DNA from: an uncultured Roseobacter sp.
Lineage (GTDB): Bacteria > Pseudomonadota > Alphaproteobacteria > Rhodobacterales > Rhodobacteraceae
DNA: 64,000 nucleotides
NCBI RefSeq assembly: GCF_947499265.1
Contig: NZ_CANMNK010000005.1
Coordinates: forward strand, 180,173-244,172
Reading direction: 5' to 3'
Part shown: piece by piece, positions 47,919 to 57,004 of the stretch
Position numbering within the stretch: position 1 is the stretch's first letter
Layout: each line of letters begins with the position of its first letter
Translations under genes and position numbers: made by a program
Notes under the pieces: model-generated
Seen by the model: the letters and a program-made list of their open reading frames with translations, nothing else
Told to the model about the DNA's origin: nothing
Databases searched by the model: none

Positions 47919-49103
47919 TCAGCTATCTCCGGATCTGATCTTGACGTTGGAGCGGGTTCGGCCCGACCGGAGTGCTTCGGTCAGTCTGGACAGATCCATG
48001 CGCAGCTCGGCCACGCTTTCCTGACGCCCGGCGGAGATCTCTTCGAGAATCCGCAGCATTTGCACGTCGATCGACCGCAACCGCATGCGGCTTTCCGCGT
48101 CGATCCCATCGCCGTGTCCTTGATTTTCGATGGCAGAAATCAGCCGCTCCTGCCCTGCGGCAACACGCTCAAGAGCCGCGCTTGCGGGGTCCATCCCATC
48201 CATTTTCTGGGTCATCCGTTCGATGGAAGTCGCCAAGGTGCCCAGATTTTCATTCACCTCGGTGCGGCTGACATCCGATTGCTGGAACATCAGTTGCAGT
48301 CTTTCCATCTGCTCGACCATATGCTCCACCACATTTGCCAGCGCACCTTGATCACCCGCGGCCTCATCGCCCGAGGAGAAACCCACACGGGTGATGGAAC
48401 TCAGCCATTCTTCCAATTCGCGGTAAAAACGGTTCTGACCATGCCCGGCGAACAACTCCAAAAGACCGACAATCAAGGACCCTGCGAGGCCCAACAAGGA
48501 GGATGCAAACGCCACGCCCATGCCGCCCAATTGCGCCTCAAGCCCGGTCATCAACCTGTTGAAGACTTCCACACCGCCTTCACCGTCTTGCGGCGCGAGG
48601 CTACGGATGGTGTCGACCACCGCAGGCACTGTCGTTGCCAACCCGTAGAATGTACCCAAAAGGCCCAGGAAAATCAGCATGTTGACGATGTAGCGGGTGA
48701 TTTCACGCGCTTCATCGATGCGGGTGGCAACGGAATCCAGAATGGAACGCGTCGAGGTCGCACTGACCTGCATGCGCACACCGCGCGCGCGCAGCAAGGA
48801 CGCCAGCGGTGCCAGAAGTTGAGGCGCCTGAATGCTGGCATCCTGCTGATCTGACGCAAAACGCTCGATCCACCTCACCGACCCGATCAGTTGAAAGACC
48901 TGATAGAAACAGGCCAGCACACCGATGAAAAAGACGAAGATGATAAACCCGTTCAGATAGGGATTGGCCTCGAACACCGGCAGCACCCGCGGTAGCGCCA
49001 GAAAGCCACCGAAGCCGCTCAGCGCCAGCACAATCAGCATGAGCGATATCTGCCGCACCGGTTGTGAAAAAACCGGTCTTGCCTCCTGGTCTGGCAATGC
49101 CAT
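47919..49103 (-). CDS. MotA/TolQ/ExbB-like proton-channel protein
   Basis: This 394-aa protein has two N-terminal helices (ISLMLIVLALSGFGGFLALP; YLNGFIIFVFFIGVLACFYQV). A cytoplasmic stretch follows, then the MotA/ExbB channel helices ITRYIVNMLIFLGLLGTFYGLATTVPAVVDTI and LGGMGVAFASSLLGLAGSLIVGLLELF. The C-terminal ~130 residues are a helical cytoplasmic tail. The ATG at 49103 has GGGAG upstream; the track start 24 codons earlier is not family-like. It is directly upstream of the MotB-like gene, with ChaC-like 76 bases further upstream on the same strand. It is likely the inner-membrane half of a stator. Confidence 0.83.
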   Translation of the reverse strand: MALPDQEARPVFSQPVRQISLMLIVLALSGFGGFLALPRVLPVFEANPYLNGFIIFVFFIGVLACFYQVFQLIGSVRWIERFASDQQDASIQAPQLLAPLASLLRARGVRMQVSATSTRSILDSVATRIDEAREITRYIVNMLIFLGLLGTFYGLATTVPAVVDTIRSLAPQDGEGGVEVFNRLMTGLEAQLGGMGVAFASSLLGLAGSLIVGLLELFAGHGQNRFYRELEEWLSSITRVGFSSGDEAAGDQGALANVVEHMVEQMERLQLMFQQSDVSRTEVNENLGTLATSIERMTQKMDGMDPASAALERVAAGQERLISAIENQGHGDGIDAESRMRLRSIDVQMLRILEEISAGRQESVAELRMDLSRLTEALRSGRTRSNVKIRSGDS

Positions 49104-49179
49104 GCGCAATTGCTCCCCGCGCCTTATTGTTCTGCTCTCGCGGCAGCTTACACTGAAAACCGGCCCTAGCGCCAAGGAT

Positions 49180-49710
49180 TTATGCGGTCAGGTGCCGGAC
49201 CCGCTGGCTCAACCATTCAAGGTCAGGATCGTGCAGACCGATCTCTGTCAGATGAGCGGCGGTGTTGTAGAGGTATTCGGTGTTTGGCCCCATGCCGCCC
49301 CTGGCCCGGGCGATCACCTGAGCCTGCTCTTCCAGCGGCATCCCCCCGCAATATTGCGCATGTTCGGGGTTGATCACATAGCACAGTGCCTGAACCCGAC
49401 GGCCATCGACGAGATCGATATCCAATTCCCGTTCCAGATAGGCCGAAGAGATCAGTTCCCGCTCGCGCAGATAGCTCAGCGTCTGCGCCTCTTTTCCGGC
49501 GGCAACCGCCAGACCCACACCTTCGCAGGCATGCGCGGGTTCTTCATCCAGCGCCAGCACCAGCCCCGGGTTCTCTTCTGTACCGCGGTGATGAATGGAC
49601 CACATACAGAAAGAGCGCGCATAGCCGGGCAAGGTGCCCACGACCTGCTCGGCCACATCAAAACCGGGGTTCCACAACAGGCTGCCATAGCCGAATACCC
49701 ACATTGTCAT
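49180..49710 (-). CDS. Gamma-glutamylcyclotransferase (ChaC-like)
   Basis: This 176-aa protein has the GGCT-fold signature VFGYGSLLWNPGFDV and the catalytic-Glu segment ERELISSAYLERELDIDL. It ends with EYLYNTAAHLTEIGLHDPDLEWLSQRVRHL, as in ChaC proteins that cleave glutathione to 5-oxoproline and Cys-Gly. Glutathione turnover in the cytosol is likely. The ATG at 49710 has AAGGAG 10 bases upstream. It lies upstream of the stator pair on the same strand with no visible terminator, so read-through is possible. Confidence 0.88.
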   Translation of the reverse strand: MTMWVFGYGSLLWNPGFDVAEQVVGTLPGYARSFCMWSIHHRGTEENPGLVLALDEEPAHACEGVGLAVAAGKEAQTLSYLRERELISSAYLERELDIDLVDGRRVQALCYVINPEHAQYCGGMPLEEQAQVIARARGGMGPNTEYLYNTAAHLTEIGLHDPDLEWLSQRVRHLTA

Positions 49711-49775
49711 CGTACTGGTTCTCCTTGGCTGCATTGCGTAAACCTCAATTCAGCGGCAAGGGAAAGGGCTCTGTC

Positions 49776-50780
49776 ATGCGACGTTTCATCTGGCTGGCGG
49801 TTCTGGCGGCGGTGGGCTGGAGTATCTGGTGGACCGTGGCGACACTGGGATTGGTACGCGGCATCGACGGCTGGTTTGCCGCGCGGCAATCCGAAGGCTG
49901 GCAGGCGGAGACCTCCGCGATTGCATTTGAGGGCTATCCTTTCGACATTCTGCTCACTCTCAAAGATCCCGCCTTGGCAGACCCCGAAACCGGGGTCGCT
50001 TTTGAAGCCTCCGCCCTGACCCTGCAGGCAAAGCTCTGGGCGCCGGGCTCGATGACGCTCGGCTTGCCGGACGATCCCATTCTGCTGGCCAATCCGGAGG
50101 ATCGCTACCGCCTGCTGACGCAAAAGGGGCAGGCGCGTCTGTCGGTCAAGACCAACGCAGCACTTGAGTTGGAAGATATGATGGCCGCTGCAGATGCCTG
50201 GTTGTTGAGCAGGGATGCGGGTGATCTTCTGTCCGGTGGCGCATCAGAGGCCGCGGTACAGCAAGATGCCGAGGACCCCGCGACCTATCAGTTTGATCTG
50301 AATGTGGACGCCCTGCGCCCGGGCGAGGTGATGCGCGATACGCTGTTCATCCCCGAAGATTGGCCGGTGAATTTTGATCGGTTGACGGTGCAGGCCCGCG
50401 TGCATTTTGACCGCCCCTGGGATGTCACAGCGCTTGAAGTCTCCCGCCCGCAGCCACGCCGGATCGTCATCAACGAAGCCGAAGCAATCTGGGGCGAACT
50501 CCGATTGCGTTTTGCAGCGGGCTTGGAGGTGGACGAGGTCGGAAACGCCAGCGGGACGGTGAATGTGCAAGCGCGCAACTGGCGGGCCATGCTGACGCTG
50601 GCGGAAACCGGCGGCGTCCTCCCGTCGGCCTTGAAGCCGCAGATCGAACAGGCGCTGTCGACCTTCGCCGGGCTGTCCGGGAACCCCGAAGCCCTGGATT
50701 TGACCCTGACACTGCGCGAAGGTTTTGTCTCTCTGGGATTTTTGCCTCTGGGACAAGCCCCACGCCTGATCCTGCGCTAA
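49776..50780 (+). CDS. DUF2125 family protein
   Basis: This 334-aa protein has an N-terminal membrane/signal helix (FIWLAVLAAVGWSIWWTVATLG). The DUF2125 mature part, WQAETSAIAFEGYPFDILLTLKDPALADPETGVAFEASALTLQAKLWAPGSMTLGLPD and later KPQIEQALSTFAGLSGNPEALDLTLTLREG, suggests an AsmA-like envelope beta-structure. It is predicted to be anchored in the periplasm; its function is unknown. The ATG at 49776 is preceded by GGAAAGGG; the longer track frame is antisense to the ChaC gene. It is convergent with the extensin-like gene by a 4-base overlap. Confidence 0.83.
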   Translation: MRRFIWLAVLAAVGWSIWWTVATLGLVRGIDGWFAARQSEGWQAETSAIAFEGYPFDILLTLKDPALADPETGVAFEASALTLQAKLWAPGSMTLGLPDDPILLANPEDRYRLLTQKGQARLSVKTNAALELEDMMAAADAWLLSRDAGDLLSGGASEAAVQQDAEDPATYQFDLNVDALRPGEVMRDTLFIPEDWPVNFDRLTVQARVHFDRPWDVTALEVSRPQPRRIVINEAEAIWGELRLRFAAGLEVDEVGNASGTVNVQARNWRAMLTLAETGGVLPSALKPQIEQALSTFAGLSGNPEALDLTLTLREGFVSLGFLPLGQAPRLILR

Positions 50781-51568
50781 CGGCAATAGGATCCGCTGCG
50801 GTAGCGTGCGGTGTCGAAATGGAAATGGTCGCGGTGATGGCTGTCGGCATTCGGTCCCAGCACCGTGCCAAACGGGCCGCAGGCCCCCCGGTGCATGTCG
50901 CGCAACGCCTGACCGTAGTCCCGCGCCGTCCAGCCCGTCAAAACGGTGACCACCGATCCATCGCGCAACTGAAAACCCGAAATGTCGATCGCACGGCCCT
51001 TGCCGTGTTCGGAAATCCGCGCGCCCTTCTTGTTGTTCCGGGTCCGGCAGGCGTAGTGCGCCGCGACACGCAAGCCTTTCAGCCCGCCGCCCTTCTTGCT
51101 CAGGGCGGGTTTCGCCGCGTCGTTGATCCATGATTTCAACGCCTGCGCCGTCCCGCAATCCATAACCGCCCTTTGGCTGAGCGTCACATCGGACACCGAC
51201 CGCACTCGCACCGCTTGAGTGACGCCACACCCTATGACCCCGCTGGTCACAGGGCCCACGACCTCACCCTGGATGTCCGGATCGCCGCATATGGCGCCTT
51301 TGGCTCGCAGCTTTTGATGCTTGCGGATCACACGGCGCACCGCCCGTGTCCGTTCCTGCGGGCGCAGGGAGACGCGCGGCACATCCCCGCGCACCGTTGC
51401 CGCCATGGCCTCGGGCGAGCGCTCGGGCGCTGATATCGCACCCGAACTCTCCAGGTTCAGGGGCAACGCGCCTGTCGTGGGTCGGCTGACCGGTCGTTTT
51501 GACGTATCAGGGGCATTGGCAGCGGCACTACCGGCCGCAAGCACGCAAATGAGCAGCAGAAGCCTCAC
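50777..51568 (-). CDS. Extensin-like C-terminal domain exported protein
   Basis: This 263-aa protein has a signal peptide (RLLLLICVLAAGSAAANA), a proline/serine-rich linker and an Extensin_C domain with paired Cys. It contains CGTAQALKSWINDAA, GLRVAAHYACRTRNNKKGARISEHGKGRAIDISGFQL and the C-terminal DSHHRDHFHFDTARYRSGSYC. The SEHGKGxAIDIxGF and HxDHxH motifs recall zinc D,D-peptidase (M15/VanY) folds, so a cell-wall role in the periplasm is likely but not shown. Its ATG overlaps the tyrA stop (ATGA), making it the third gene of the hisC-tyrA operon. Confidence 0.85.
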   Translation of the reverse strand: MRLLLLICVLAAGSAAANAPDTSKRPVSRPTTGALPLNLESSGAISAPERSPEAMAATVRGDVPRVSLRPQERTRAVRRVIRKHQKLRAKGAICGDPDIQGEVVGPVTSGVIGCGVTQAVRVRSVSDVTLSQRAVMDCGTAQALKSWINDAAKPALSKKGGGLKGLRVAAHYACRTRNNKKGARISEHGKGRAIDISGFQLRDGSVVTVLTGWTARDYGQALRDMHRGACGPFGTVLGPNADSHHRDHFHFDTARYRSGSYCR

Positions 51569-52485
51569 GAAGACGCCTTGCCCCGTCCGAAATCCGGGGC
51601 GTCGGTATCCTGCCCCGCTTCGATGATCCCACGCCGGATCGCCCTTGTACGGGTGAAATAGTCATGCAGGTGCTCGCCATCACCGGTCCGAATGGCGCGT
51701 TGAAGGGCAAAGAGCTCTTCGGTGAACCGCCCCAGAATTTCCAGCGTCGCATCCTTGTTCGTCAAGAACACGTCGCGCCACATGGTCGGATCACTCGCGG
51801 CAATCCGTGTGAAATCGCGAAACCCGGCGGCGGAGTATTTGATCACCTCGCTGTCGGTGACACGGCGCAGATCATCGGCCACGCCCACCATGGTATAGGC
51901 GATCAAATGCGGCGCATGGCTGGTGACGGCCAGCACCAGATCATGGTGATCGGCCTCCATTTCCTCGACATTGCTGCCCATCCCTTCCCAAAGCGCGCGC
52001 AGTTGCGCCACGGCCTTCGGGTCAGACCCTTCGACAGGCACCAGCAGAAGCCAACGATTGTCAAAGAGCTCCGCAAAGCCCGCTTCCGGCCCGGAATGCT
52101 CGGTCCCGGCAATCGGGTGCCCCGGAATAAAGTGAACATGATCCGGCAGATGCGGCGAGACGTTATCAATCACATCGCGTTTGACAGAGCCTACGTCTGA
52201 AAGGGTCGCGCCCGGCTTTAAATCATCTGCGATCCCCGCCACGACACTGCCCATCACGCCCACAGGCACGCAGAGCACCACCAGATCAGCATCCTGCACC
52301 GCCTCGTTCGCGGTGTCGCACACCCGGTCACACAGGCCGATCCGTCGCGCCGTGTCCCGCGTCTCGGCGCTGCGCGCATAGCCCGTGATCTCGCCCGCGA
52401 GCCCCTTGCGTTTCATCGCCCAGAACATCGAGGAGGCAATCAATCCCAGCCCGATCAGAGCGACGCGGTTGTAAATCACGCTCAT
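51565..52485 (-). CDS. tyrA: Prephenate/arogenate dehydrogenase
   Basis: This 306-aa NAD(P)-dependent enzyme of tyrosine synthesis has VALIGLGLIASSMFWAMKRKGL (Rossmann fold), LVVLCVPVGVMGSVV, TLSDVGSVKRDVI, the catalytic His segment FIPGHPIAGTEHSGPEAG and VTSHAPHLIAYTMV. Whether it prefers prephenate or arogenate cannot be read. It overlaps hisC and the extensin-like gene by ATGA on each side. Confidence 0.92.
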   Translation of the reverse strand: MSVIYNRVALIGLGLIASSMFWAMKRKGLAGEITGYARSAETRDTARRIGLCDRVCDTANEAVQDADLVVLCVPVGVMGSVVAGIADDLKPGATLSDVGSVKRDVIDNVSPHLPDHVHFIPGHPIAGTEHSGPEAGFAELFDNRWLLLVPVEGSDPKAVAQLRALWEGMGSNVEEMEADHHDLVLAVTSHAPHLIAYTMVGVADDLRRVTDSEVIKYSAAGFRDFTRIAASDPTMWRDVFLTNKDATLEILGRFTEELFALQRAIRTGDGEHLHDYFTRTRAIRRGIIEAGQDTDAPDFGRGKASS

Positions 52486-53567
52486 TCCGCCCCCTTGAAG
52501 GACCCAAGCGCCTCCAGCACCCGGGTCACGTCCTCTGCGCGACCCACGGTGATCCGCAATGCTTCCGGGAAGCCGTAGCCTTTGACCAATCGCACCAGAA
52601 TACCCGCGGATTTCAGATGTGCATCGGCGGCGAGGGCCTCTGCTTCACTGGCAAAACGGGCCATCACGAAATTGGCGTGGCTTTCATCACAGGCGATGCC
52701 CAACTGGTGCAGACCGCCGGTCAGTCGGGCACGCTGTTCCGCGTTTTCTTGCAAACAGGTCTCGACAAAGGCGCGGTCGCGCACGGCGGTCTCAGCACCG
52801 GCCAGCGCGACGGACGACATGTTGAACGGGCCCCGTATCCGATTGAGCACATCGATGATATTTTGCGGTGCATAGCCCCAGCCAACGCGCAATCCACCAA
52901 GCCCATAGAGCTTGGAGAAGGTCCGCGTCATGACGACATTTGCGCGTGCTTCGACCAAGGATGCGCCGCCGTCATAGCCATGGAAGAACTCCGCATAGGC
53001 GCCGTCGAGCACCAGAAGGCAATGATCCGGCACCGCATCGGCCAGATGCGTCAACGCGTCTATGTCAAGCGCGGTGCCCGTGGGGTTCGCCGGGTTCGCG
53101 ATGTAGATCAGACGCGTGGCATCGCTTATTCGATCGATCAGGGCATCGACATCAACACACCGATCCTTTTCCGGCGCAACCACGGGTGTCGCCCCCGCCG
53201 AGAGCGCAAAAATGCGATAAAGCGAGAACCCGTGTTCGGTATAGAGCACCTCGTCCCCTGGTCCGGCAAAGGCCATGGCCAGCAGTGTCAAAATCTCATC
53301 CGACCCGACGCCGCAGATGATGCGTTGCGCATCCAGCCCGTGCACCTCGGCGATGGCTTGCCGCAACTTCATATGATCCGTGGGCGGGTAGCGGTGCAAT
53401 CCGGTTGCGGCCTGTGTGATGGCAGCAATTGTCTTGGCGCTCGTCCCAAAAGGGTTCTCGTTCGAGCTGAGCTTGAGCGGATCGGTTTGCCCCTCGATCT
53501 GCGAGGCACCACCCTGGTAAAGGGCGATGTCCATAATGCCGGGCTGGGGGCGGATAGCTTGTGTCAT
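52482..53567 (-). CDS. hisC: Histidinol-phosphate/aromatic aminotransferase
   Basis: This 361-aa class I/II PLP aminotransferase has KLSSNENPFGTS, the cofactor region CGVGSDEILTLLAMAF, IYIANPANPTGTALD, VLDGAYAEFFHGYD and the PLP-Lys motif MTRTFSKLYGLGGLRVGWGY. Coupling with tyrA suggests it serves tyrosine/phenylalanine synthesis as well as or instead of histidine. The start ATG at 53567 has GGAG 8 bases upstream; the 112 extra residues in the track are not homologous. It is the first gene of hisC - tyrA - extensin-like. Confidence 0.93.
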   Translation of the reverse strand: MTQAIRPQPGIMDIALYQGGASQIEGQTDPLKLSSNENPFGTSAKTIAAITQAATGLHRYPPTDHMKLRQAIAEVHGLDAQRIICGVGSDEILTLLAMAFAGPGDEVLYTEHGFSLYRIFALSAGATPVVAPEKDRCVDVDALIDRISDATRLIYIANPANPTGTALDIDALTHLADAVPDHCLLVLDGAYAEFFHGYDGGASLVEARANVVMTRTFSKLYGLGGLRVGWGYAPQNIIDVLNRIRGPFNMSSVALAGAETAVRDRAFVETCLQENAEQRARLTGGLHQLGIACDESHANFVMARFASEAEALAADAHLKSAGILVRLVKGYGFPEALRITVGRAEDVTRVLEALGSFKGAE

Positions 53568-53835
53568 CGGGTCGTCTCCTGTCTGGCGGACATTAGCGAG
53601 GTGCAGCGTGGTCTGCCACCGGAAGTTTGCCGATGCGTCACGATGCCGAAAAGTGCCCTGCTTTAGGCGCATCGCCGCAATTCTGGCCGCATGCCCATGT
53701 GATGGACGCCTGAGCATCCATCCGGGCTGGAAAGCCTTCCTGAAAACCGCGCAGGTCGCCATTGCTTCCTTAACGCACAGGCACACACCGCGGCGCGGAC
53801 TTGCCGCCCCGCCCACCCTGTGACAGTCTTTTGAT

Positions 53836-54456
53836 ATGCCGCATGACACCGCTTTGCTCGATCGCCGATACGCCAGTGCCGCGCCTAAATGGTCCGACCG
53901 CATGCGCCTGTTGGGCTATTACGATGGCTATCTGGGGTTTCTATCTCACCTACCCCATACTGCCCGAAAGGGCGGCCATGTCATCGACATCGGCGCAGGC
54001 ACCGGCGCCATGGCCGAAGCCTGGGTGGCCGTAAACGGCGCGCCCGAACGACTTGCATTGCTTGATCCATCCGCCGCAATGCTGGCAAGCGCTGAGACAG
54101 CTTTGACGGCGCGTGGTGTAGATGCGGACTATCTGATCGAAGGTCTGAGCGCCGAGATCGCGGGGCAATTTGATGTCCTACTGGCCGCACATGTGATCGA
54201 ACACTTCAAAAGCCCGCAGGAGGCGTTGAGATATATGCGACGCCTGGCGCGCCCAGGTGCCCAATTGTGGCTGTCCGTTTCCAAACCCCATTGGTGCAGC
54301 GTACTGATCTGGCTCCAATGGCGGCACCGCACGTTCAGGCCCGCAGAGATCGACCAAATGCTGCAAAGCGCCGGGTTTGTCGCGGAACAGCATTATGCCT
54401 TCCCCGCAGGCCCACCCTCGCGGACCAGCTTTGGCGTGGTCGCACGCGCGGTTTAG
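53836..54456 (+). CDS. SAM-dependent methyltransferase (class I)
   Basis: This 206-aa protein starts with a YASAAPKWSDRMRLLGYYDGYLGFL module. The SAM motif HVIDIGAGTGAMAEAWV, motif post-I LALLDPS, and the central DVLLAAHVIEHFKSPQEALRYMRRLARPGAQLWLSV follow, ending FRPAEIDQMLQSAGFVAEQHY. It is a typical small-molecule methyltransferase (UbiE/COQ5-like fold); substrate unknown. It is divergent from hisC across about 270 bases and ends close to the rpsD terminator. Confidence 0.87.
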   Translation: MPHDTALLDRRYASAAPKWSDRMRLLGYYDGYLGFLSHLPHTARKGGHVIDIGAGTGAMAEAWVAVNGAPERLALLDPSAAMLASAETALTARGVDADYLIEGLSAEIAGQFDVLLAAHVIEHFKSPQEALRYMRRLARPGAQLWLSVSKPHWCSVLIWLQWRHRTFRPAEIDQMLQSAGFVAEQHYAFPAGPPSRTSFGVVARAV

Positions 54457-54466
54457 CGGCCATCGC

Positions 54467-54506
54467 AAAAAAAAGGCCGCGCCAGATTTCTCTGACACGG
54501 CCTTTT
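54467..54506 (-). terminator. Intrinsic terminator after rpsD
   Basis: Stem AAAAGGCCG / CGGCCTTTT. On the minus strand it is followed by a T8 run (A8 at 54467-54474), about 20 bases after the rpsD stop. The convergent methyltransferase gene ends 10 bases away, so it probably serves both. Confidence 0.9.
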
Positions 54507-54525
54507 GATTAATATCGCGAAACGC

Positions 54526-55146
54526 TTAGTTTTTCGCGTAGAATTCGACGACGAGGTTCGGTTCCATCATGACCGGATACGGCACATCGCCCAGCGCCGG
54601 GGTGCGCACGAACTTCGCGGTCATCTTGGAGTGGTCGGCCTCGATATAGTCCGGCACATCGCGCTCCGGCAGCTGCGTTGCTTCGAGCAGCACGGCCAGT
54701 TGCTTGGAGCGGTCACGCACCTCGATCACGTCACCTTCCTGCACGCGGTAGGACGGGATGTTGACCTTCTTGCCGTTCACTTTCACGTGGCCGTGGTTCA
54801 CGAACTGGCGCGCCGCAAAAACGGTGGCCACAAATTTCGAGCGGTACACAACGGCGTCTAGACGACGCTCCAGCAGACCAATCAGGTTTTCACCGGTATC
54901 GCCTTTGACACGCTCAGCCTCGGAATAGATGCGGCGGAACTGCTTCTCAGTCAGATCACCGTAGTAGCCCTTGAGCTTCTGCTTGGCGCGCAGCTGAATA
55001 CCGAAATCAGACAATTTGCCTTTGCGGCGCTGACCGTGCTGGCCGGGGCCATATTCGCGCCGATTGACCGGGGATTTCGGACGCCCCCAGATGTTTTCGC
55101 CCATGCGGCGGTCAATTTTGTACTTGGCAGACGTGCGTTTGGTCAC
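54526..55146 (-). CDS. rpsD: 30S ribosomal protein S4
   Basis: This 206-aa primary rRNA-binding protein has [48 protein letters not shown], then the S4 RNA-binding domain [55 protein letters not shown], and the C-terminal [25 protein letters not shown]. It starts at GTG 55146 with AAGGAG 7 bases upstream; the track frame extends 55 residues too far. It is a monocistronic gene with its own terminator. Confidence 0.98.
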   Translation of the reverse strand: MTKRTSAKYKIDRRMGENIWGRPKSPVNRREYGPGQHGQRRKGKLSDFGIQLRAKQKLKGYYGDLTEKQFRRIYSEAERVKGDTGENLIGLLERRLDAVVYRSKFVATVFAARQFVNHGHVKVNGKKVNIPSYRVQEGDVIEVRDRSKQLAVLLEATQLPERDVPDYIEADHSKMTAKFVRTPALGDVPYPVMMEPNLVVEFYAKN

Positions 55147-55279
55147 GGCTGATCTCCTTCTCAAGATGCCCTGTTGGGCGATGAAGGGCGTTGTCCTCTG
55201 GTTTACACCTGACAGGCATTCCCTTGCGGGGGCCACCAACACCAATGAAGCCGCGCTTATACGCCTGTCTCTGCGGGAG

Positions 55280-55861
55280 TCAACGGGTCTTTGCCAGCGC
55301 GATTTCGGCAACCTCGGCGTGGCGGTGGCAGGTCACCAAATGGTCATTGACCATCCCCACCGCCTGCATGAACGCATAGACGATTGTTGGTCCGCAGAAT
55401 CGAAACCCTTCCTTTTTCAGATCCTTGGAAATCTGCGTGGAGAGCGGGGTAAAAGCAGGCACGTCTTCGAGCGTCTTCCAGCTATTCTGCAAGGGGATGC
55501 CGCCCATGTAATTCCATAAAAACTGATCAAATCCGCCTCGTGCTTCAAGGTTTTGCCAGACGCGCGCGTTGGAAATCGTGGCCTCAATCTTGCCGCGGTG
55601 CCGGATAATGCCTTTGTCCGCCAACAACCGCTCAACCTCCACCGGTCCCCACTCCGCAATGATGTCGGGCTGAAAGCCGGCAAAGGCTGATCGGAAATTT
55701 TCCCGCTTTTTCAAAATGGTGAGCCAGCTCAGCCCCGCCTGAAACCCATCCAGCACCAGCTTTTCCCAGAGCGCCCGACTGTCATATTCGGGCACACCCC
55801 AGTCCGTATCATGGTATTTCAAATAGATTTCATCGGGCCCTGCCCAGCCGCACCGCTCCAT
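55280..55861 (-). CDS. tag: DNA-3-methyladenine glycosylase I
   Basis: This 193-aa base-excision enzyme removes 3-methyladenine. It has the family N-terminus [55 protein letters not shown] and the conserved C-terminal [32 protein letters not shown], with zinc-ligand His/Cys. The start ATG at 55861 is shared in an antisense way with the leader of the EAL gene. It stands alone between rpsD and the EAL gene. Confidence 0.95.
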   Translation of the reverse strand: MERCGWAGPDEIYLKYHDTDWGVPEYDSRALWEKLVLDGFQAGLSWLTILKKRENFRSAFAGFQPDIIAEWGPVEVERLLADKGIIRHRGKIEATISNARVWQNLEARGGFDQFLWNYMGGIPLQNSWKTLEDVPAFTPLSTQISKDLKKEGFRFCGPTIVYAFMQAVGMVNDHLVTCHRHAEVAEIALAKTR

Positions 55862-55991
55862 GCTCGTTGCCCCTGTTTACGTTAACTTTCAAAGCATTAA
55901 ACTACGATTCAAATTGGAACAAAATAAGAATATTTACCGAGTATTAGGGGTTTTGGTCACAAAGTGGCGGCACGACTTGAGCGAGGACCAG

Positions 55992-56834
55992 ATGCCCGGA
56001 CCGAGAAAAAGAATGTTGGCGGATATTCCGGCTGGCGCGGAAAATCCGCTGTCCTTCGCCCTGTCGCGGCGCGATCAGAATGTCACGCAAATGGTTGCAG
56101 AGGCGATCAAGCACAAACAGGTCATGTTGGCCTACCAGCCGGTCATGCAATCACGCGCGCCGGATAAGGTCGCCTTTTACGAAGGCTTGATCCGCGTCCT
56201 GGATGCGACCGGACGCGTCATACCGGCCTCTGATTTCATGAATACCATCGAGAATACGGAACTTGGGCGTCAACTGGACACGCTCGCCCTGGGTATGGGG
56301 CTGCGCGCATTGCACGAAAACCCCGATCTACGTTTGTCGATCAATATGTCGGCCCGCTCCATCGGATATCGACAATGGAATCGCACGCTGGACCGGTGGC
56401 TCTCGCGCAATGGCATGATCGCTGAACGCCTTATTCTCGAAATCACGGAAAGCTCTGCGATGACCGTGCCGGAGCTTGTTGTTGATTTTATGGACCGCCT
56501 GCAGATCGAGGGTATTTGCTTTGCCCTTGACGATTTTGGTGCCGGTTACACCGCCTTGAGTTACTTCAAGGATTTCTACTTCGATGTGCTGAAAATTGAC
56601 GGGCAATTCATTCAGGGCATTGCCACCGATCCCGATAATCAGGCTCTGACAGCCGCGCTTGTGTCCATTGCACGTCATTTTGACATGCTGACCGTGGCTG
56701 AATTTGTCGAAAACAAGCAGGATGCCGAAACGCTTATAGAGCTTGGTTTGGACTGCTTGCAGGGATATTATTTCGGCGCTGCGACCACCCGCCCCTATTG
56801 GTTGGGCAACGCAGCAGCCAAAAGCGCTGTTTGA
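55992..56834 (+). CDS. Stand-alone EAL-domain c-di-GMP phosphodiesterase
   Basis: This 280-aa protein contains one EAL domain with its signature residues: AFYEGLIR (EGL in place of EAL, Glu64), LSINMSARSIGYR, LILEITESSAM, FALDDFGAGYTALSYFKDFYFDVLKIDGQFI, AEFVENKQ and LGLDCLQGYYFG. It is likely an active c-di-GMP hydrolase, with no GGDEF or sensor domain. The start ATG at 55992 has GAGG 6 bases upstream and follows an AT-rich leader; the track start is 44 codons upstream. A role in lowering c-di-GMP for motility or biofilm control is inference. Confidence 0.87.
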   Translation: MPGPRKRMLADIPAGAENPLSFALSRRDQNVTQMVAEAIKHKQVMLAYQPVMQSRAPDKVAFYEGLIRVLDATGRVIPASDFMNTIENTELGRQLDTLALGMGLRALHENPDLRLSINMSARSIGYRQWNRTLDRWLSRNGMIAERLILEITESSAMTVPELVVDFMDRLQIEGICFALDDFGAGYTALSYFKDFYFDVLKIDGQFIQGIATDPDNQALTAALVSIARHFDMLTVAEFVENKQDAETLIELGLDCLQGYYFGAATTRPYWLGNAAAKSAV

Positions 56835-57004
56835 AGCTCACAAGGGCGCATACATGGCGCTTGCAGCTGATGTCACATTTCCATTGGTTGCTGCTGCGCA
56901 GCGAATAAGATAAGCACTTTCCCATCATCGGTGGGGGTGCCGGGCCTTGGTTTTCAGGTGTGCGTGAAGCGTCCCTTCCCAGAAATGGCAAAGGACACAT
57001 CTCT

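Noticed and set aside
46009-49103. A complete Zorya anti-phage system
   Set aside because: The stator pair resembles ZorAB in layout, but no ZorC, ZorD or ZorE-like gene is adjacent, the long coil is in the MotB-like rather than the MotA-like partner, and the flanks are housekeeping genes.
52617-53666. 349-aa plus-strand ORF over hisC
   Set aside because: Antisense shadow of a conserved aminotransferase gene with intact catalytic motifs on the minus strand.
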